DNA of 19,050 nucleotides, taken from the NCBI GenBank assembly GCA_001275005.1, contig JWZX01000316.1:1-19050 (forward strand), read 5' to 3'. A program made the position numbers and the translations under genes. Under the pieces are notes generated by a model. The model made no database searches. It worked only from the letters and a program-made list of their open reading frames with translations, and was not told where the DNA came from. Shown in pieces: positions 15,881-19,050 of the stretch. The stretch's first letter is position 1. Every line of letters starts with the position of its first letter. Source of the DNA: Chrysochromulina tobinii (lineage: Eukaryota; Haptophyta; Prymnesiales; Chrysochromulinaceae).

Positions 15881-18687
15881 TTACGCCTTTTGCCACGGGG
15901 GCCTGAAGCCAGTCTTGACGACCTCGATCACGGGCTCCGGCACGGGTTGCGCGCTCTCGCCGCGTAAGACGAACGCCATCAGTAGCGCTCCGACGACGAC
16001 GTACATGTTGATGTGGTTGAGCAGATGGACCAGGAGCGTGATGACGAAACTTGGGAGCCCTCCACCGGTAATGAGCTGCAGCGAGCACCACGAGGAGCCA
16101 AGGAGGCCATCGACACACACGGCCTCAGCCACCGCTCGATCGCCTGGAGCCGAGAGGCCGCCTCCCTTGGCGGCTTTGGCGGCCTCCTTCCTCATGATCC
16201 CCACAAGGAAGCGCCCAAACCAGCTGGTCTGCTCTATCTCTTCAAAGGTGCTCTGCGCCGTCACGGGCGTCAGCGGCGTCTCGGGAGGCACCACGAGGCC
16301 CCGGGCGGCGAGCGCCACATCGTCGAGCAGCACGGTGGCCTTCTCCACCCGTGGCTTCGAGGAGCCGGTCTTGCCTGCTCCTCGACTTTCCAGCTCCTCG
16401 AGATGAATCAGCTCAAGCTTGGGATCAATGGATGCTGAGACGACAATGAGCTTCGCCGTGAGACGGATGTCTTCACACGAGGCCCCAACGAGAACGTCAA
16501 ACTCGCCCGCCTCCACACGCCACTCCTTGGCACCCAGATCGTAAAAGGCAAGCGCGCGTGGCGTGAGCTCGAGCACGACCATCTGTTCGGCGCCGGCCGC
16601 CAGCTCCACCTTTGCAAAGGCCTTGAGTTCCCGATCCGGTCGTGTCACGGAGCACTCGCAATCGCGCACGTAGAGTTGCACCACCTCCGCTGCGCGCACG
16701 CCCCCCGTATTGCTCAGCTTGAGCTGGACACTCACGCTCTCTGACGTGCCGATGCTTGCGCGCGAAAGGCGCAGCTCGGAATACCGAAAGCTCGCGTAGG
16801 TGAGGCCGTGACCAAACGGGTAGCGTACCGGCACCCTGGCGCTGCAAAAGTACCGGTAGCCCACGTTGAGTGCCTCGCGATAGACGACTTGCCTAATGGA
16901 GGCGTTGCGCCCAAAGTTGGCCTGGCAAGGGACGTCGTCGAGCTGCATGGGCCACGTTTCCGCGAGTCGACCGGTAGGTGAGGTCGCGCCGAAGAGAACG
17001 TCGACGATGGAACCGCCGATAGCCTGCCCGGCCAAGCCCATCCAAAGAATGGCCGCCGCCTTGTCGCATGTGGACAGCTCCATCGAGGAGCCTCCCAAGA
17101 GCACGACGATCGTGCGAGGATTGGCCTCCGCCACGGCGCCGACGAGGGCATTCATCTGGCTGGGCATGCGCATGTGCGCCCGGTCACGCCCCTCCACCTC
17201 ATACGTGGACGGCAGGCCGACGAAGACGACGGCAGCGTCGGCCCCCTTGGCCGCTTGTACGGCCAGCTGGATGGCAGCAGGGTCGTCCACGCACGGCTCG
17301 CCATAGCCGTCCGTGTACGCCACGGTGGCTAATAGGGTCGAAGAGGCCGATGCCCCCCAGCCGGACGCCAGATGAGCCCGAATCGACTCCAAGGGCTCCT
17401 GCAGCTGGTGTGCATTCACAGCCGCCGATCCAGCCCCTTGGTAGCGTACCGCCGCTGAGGTCGCCATACGGCCAATCACCGCGAGCTTAGACAGGACACC
17501 CGGCAGAGCGATCAGCGGAAGAGCGCCGTTGTCGTTCTTGAGAAGGACGGCCGAGCGGGCGGCCGCGCGCCGCGCGAGCGCATGGTTCGTCTCGAAGAGG
17601 CGTGCCTCGTACGTCGGCGCCTGCGGATAGGCAGAGAGCCAAGGGGAAGGGACAGGGCGCGGATCTCATCACAGTCTCAGACCATCACAAACCACCAGAG
17701 GCCATCAGAGGCCATTACCTTAAGGGCCCGGGTCTATCAGAGGCCATCAGAGGCCCTTACCTTATGGGCTCGGGTCTGTCGGGCAGCTAGCACTAGAGCG
17801 ACGACTCGTGTGACGCACTTGTCAAGCTGCGCCTCGTCCAAGGCACCGCTCGAGAGCGCCGCGAGCAGCTTCTTGTCGTTGACAGTGCCGGACGTGGGCA
17901 TCTCGAGATCCAGGCCGCTCCCGACCCCCTTGACACGATCCTAGACCGCACCCCAGTCCGAGACGACCGCACCTTCGAAGCCCCACTCGTTCCGAAGCAC
18001 GGTCTCGAGTAGCCACTCGTTCTCGCTGCAGTAGGCGCCGTTGACCTGATTGTAGGCGCTCATGACAGACCACGGCTGTGCGTCACGCACCACCCGCTCA
18101 AACGCGGACAAGTAGATCTCGCGCAGCGTGCGCTCATCGACGCGGGTATCGACGCGCATGCGCCCATACTCCTGATTGTTGGCCGCAAAGTGCTTGACGC
18201 TGGTGCCGATGCCCTTGGCCTGTGCGCCCTTGACATATGCAACGGCCAGCTCCCCGGCGAGGTATGGATCCTCCGAGAAGTACTCAAAATTGCGCCCGCA
18301 CAGCGGCGAGCGCTTCATATTCATGGCGGGGCCGAGGATCACGCTCACGTCCTTGTTAAGGCACTCGTCGGCAAGTGCACTCGCCAGCTCGTGCACTAGC
18401 GCGCGGTCCCAGGAATTGCCGAGGTTGACACCCGCTGGGAAGCACGTTGCGGGCAGCGAGCCGCCAAGGCCGAGATGGTCAGCAGCACTCGCTTGCTTGC
18501 GCAGTCCGATTGGGCCATCCGACATGACCGCCGGCTGGTCGAGGCCCAGGTGCACGAGGGTTTTCGTGGTCCAGAATGAGCCGCCCGAGACGAACGCGGC
18601 CTTCTCCTCTCGAGACATTTTTGCCACGAGCAAGGCTGCCTGAGACACAAAGTCGGCCGGGTGTACCTTGTTCATCGCCTTGTTCAT
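15881..18687 (-). CDS. GH3 beta-glucosidase (join 18687-17761, 17620-15881) with internal TAG
   Basis: ATG 18687 follows an in-frame TGA at 18720-18718, so the start is well bounded; no signal peptide is seen. Exon 1 holds the GH3 TIM barrel: SDGPIGLR, GRNFEYFSEDPYLAG, KHFAANNQ (Lys165, His166) and VVSDWGAV with the nucleophile Asp244. Codon 249 is TAG (17943-17941). After it the same frame continues as typical GH3 sequence (DRVK, then GLDLEMP, LDKCVTRVVALV). Exon 2 starts APTYEARLFETN, HALARRAA, VLLKNDNGALPL. It includes the second alpha/beta domain (YEVEGRDR, likely near the acid/base Glu; GRLAETWP), a fibronectin-III-like domain, and the C-terminal tail seen in long bacterial-type GH3 enzymes, ending in a hydrophobic stretch. 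The product is about 887 residues if TAG is read through. GH3 enzymes of this type remove beta-linked glucose from oligosaccharides or glycosides. As written, translation would stop at 248 aa and give no active enzyme. Confidence 0.85.
17621..17760 (-). other. 140-bp GT-AG intron in the GH3 gene
   Basis: On the minus strand the donor is AAG|GTAAGG (from 17760) and the acceptor CCGCAG (ending 17621), preceded by a pyrimidine-rich tract. Phase 0 joining gives RAHK-APTYEARL, which restores GH3 homology. Reading through the intron meets a TGA eight codons in. The 5' half is built of repeats. Confidence 0.85.
17696..17777 (-). repeat. 40-bp tandem duplication spanning the GH3 donor junction
   Basis: Units 17696-17735 and 17738-17777 match at 37 of 40 positions by my count, with two bases between them. 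Each contains an AAGGTAA donor-like site: GTAAGG at 17760 and GTAATG at 17718. The unit includes the last exon 1 codons. Each unit holds two copies of a GGCCTCTGAT decamer. Confidence 0.9.
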
Positions 18688-18971
18688 CGCCGCCGCGTGT
18701 ATTGAGTTTCGGTTTCGTCACGGAGCGAGCGCACAATCCTCCCATGGTGAGGGACGGTCGGGTCGGGTCTTCCAACTTTTCATATGCTCGAGCAAGACTT
18801 CCTATATGGTAACTCGCGCCCCAGAGCTCGGAGGGTTCAAGTCAAGTCAAGACAAGTCTACATAGACTTTGGAGGGGCTTCTTTTTCGGTCACGACGCGC
18901 TCACGGGTCACGCATTCACGACGCAACGCGCGACAAGCGCGCAACCACAATTGAGCCGACTACGAGCAACG
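18688..18971. promoter_or_regulatory. Bidirectional promoter region, GH3 (-) and next gene (+)
   Basis: These 284 bp separate divergent starts. They contain CAAGT-type microrepeats (18839-18858) and two copies of TCACGACGC (18890-18898 and 18916-18924). The sequence shows no TATA box. Confidence 0.4.
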
Positions 18972-19050
18972 ATGGCTAGCCTGATCTCGTTCGCCTGCCT
19001 AGGTCCGATCGCTGTGGCCGGGATGGCATGCCTGAACTACAATACACACT
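18972..19050 (+). CDS. Start of a probable secreted or membrane protein (3' partial)
   Basis: ATG 18972 has A at -3 and G at +4, and the frame stays open for 26 codons to the window end. The residues MASLISFACLGPIAVAG followed by MACLNYNTH are hydrophobic and fit a signal peptide or first TM segment. Nothing more can be said of its function. Confidence 0.4.
   Translation, partial: MASLISFACLGPIAVAGMACLNYNTH

Noticed and set aside
15881-16060. C-terminal hydrophobic stretch of GH3 as a new membrane anchor
   Set aside because: Long bacterial-type GH3 enzymes have a comparable C-terminal tail, so a special anchor is not needed, although the last hydrophobic run is longer than usual.
17940-17950. 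An 11-bp GT-AG segment that would remove the GH3 TAG
   Set aside because: It is too short to be spliced, and its removal shifts the frame out of the conserved GH3 sequence.

Overview
The window looks like nuclear DNA of a compact, GC-rich eukaryotic microalga or related protist. A haptophyte-type genome is my best guess, but nothing here proves the lineage. Four things point to a eukaryote. Start codons sit in Kozak-like contexts rather than behind Shine-Dalgarno sites. There are no operons. Domains such as DENN and ShKT are essentially eukaryotic. At least two genes are interrupted by short GT-AG introns. Genes sit a few hundred bases apart on both strands, often divergent or convergent, and coding regions prefer G or C at third positions. 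The sequence shows no tRNA, rRNA, CRISPR array or intact transposon.

Layout. (1) 2-4738 (+): the 3' part of a very large gene for an Ala/Glu coiled-coil protein with a ShKT domain, followed by a multi-pass membrane region and a polyQ/coiled-coil tail. Its coding signal seems to switch frame near 4435-4445. (2) 4937-5563 (+): a single-pass membrane protein with an acidic tail, Pro-rich stem and Cys-rich end. (3) 5790-6701 (+): a fucosyltransferase-like catalytic domain with an HVRRGD motif. Genes 2 and 3 may be parts of one type II Golgi enzyme. (4) 7069-8355 (-): a GDSL/SGNH hydrolase. (5) 8607-10809 (+): a DENN-domain protein in two exons, divergent from the hydrolase. (6) 11282-12115 (-) and 12484-13653 (+): a divergent pair of unrecognised proteins, the first Pro/Ser-rich and disordered, the second with an EF-hand-like segment. 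(7) 13961-15127 (+): an EF-hand plus CAP/SCP fusion starting with an N-myristoylation motif. (8) 15881-18687 (-): a two-exon GH3 beta-glucosidase with an in-frame TAG just after its nucleophile motif. (9) 18972-end (+): the first codons of a probably secreted protein, divergent from GH3.

I see no single pathway. Several genes (fucosyltransferase-like, SGNH hydrolase, GH3) act on glycans, and others act in membrane traffic (DENN) or calcium signalling (EF-hand proteins). Such mixed neighbourhoods are normal in eukaryotes.

The most unusual signal is in the introns. The DENN intron is bounded by two copies of a 19-bp exonic sequence that each contain AGGTG, as expected if the intron arose by tandem duplication. 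The GH3 intron contains a 40-bp tandem copy of its own donor junction. Both introns, in unrelated genes, carry four copies of a roughly 10-bp GCCTCTGATG-like unit. This makes recent intron gain, or an introner-like family, a testable hypothesis. A perfect 10-bp hairpin around one start codon, and the GH3 nonsense codon, also deserve a second look.
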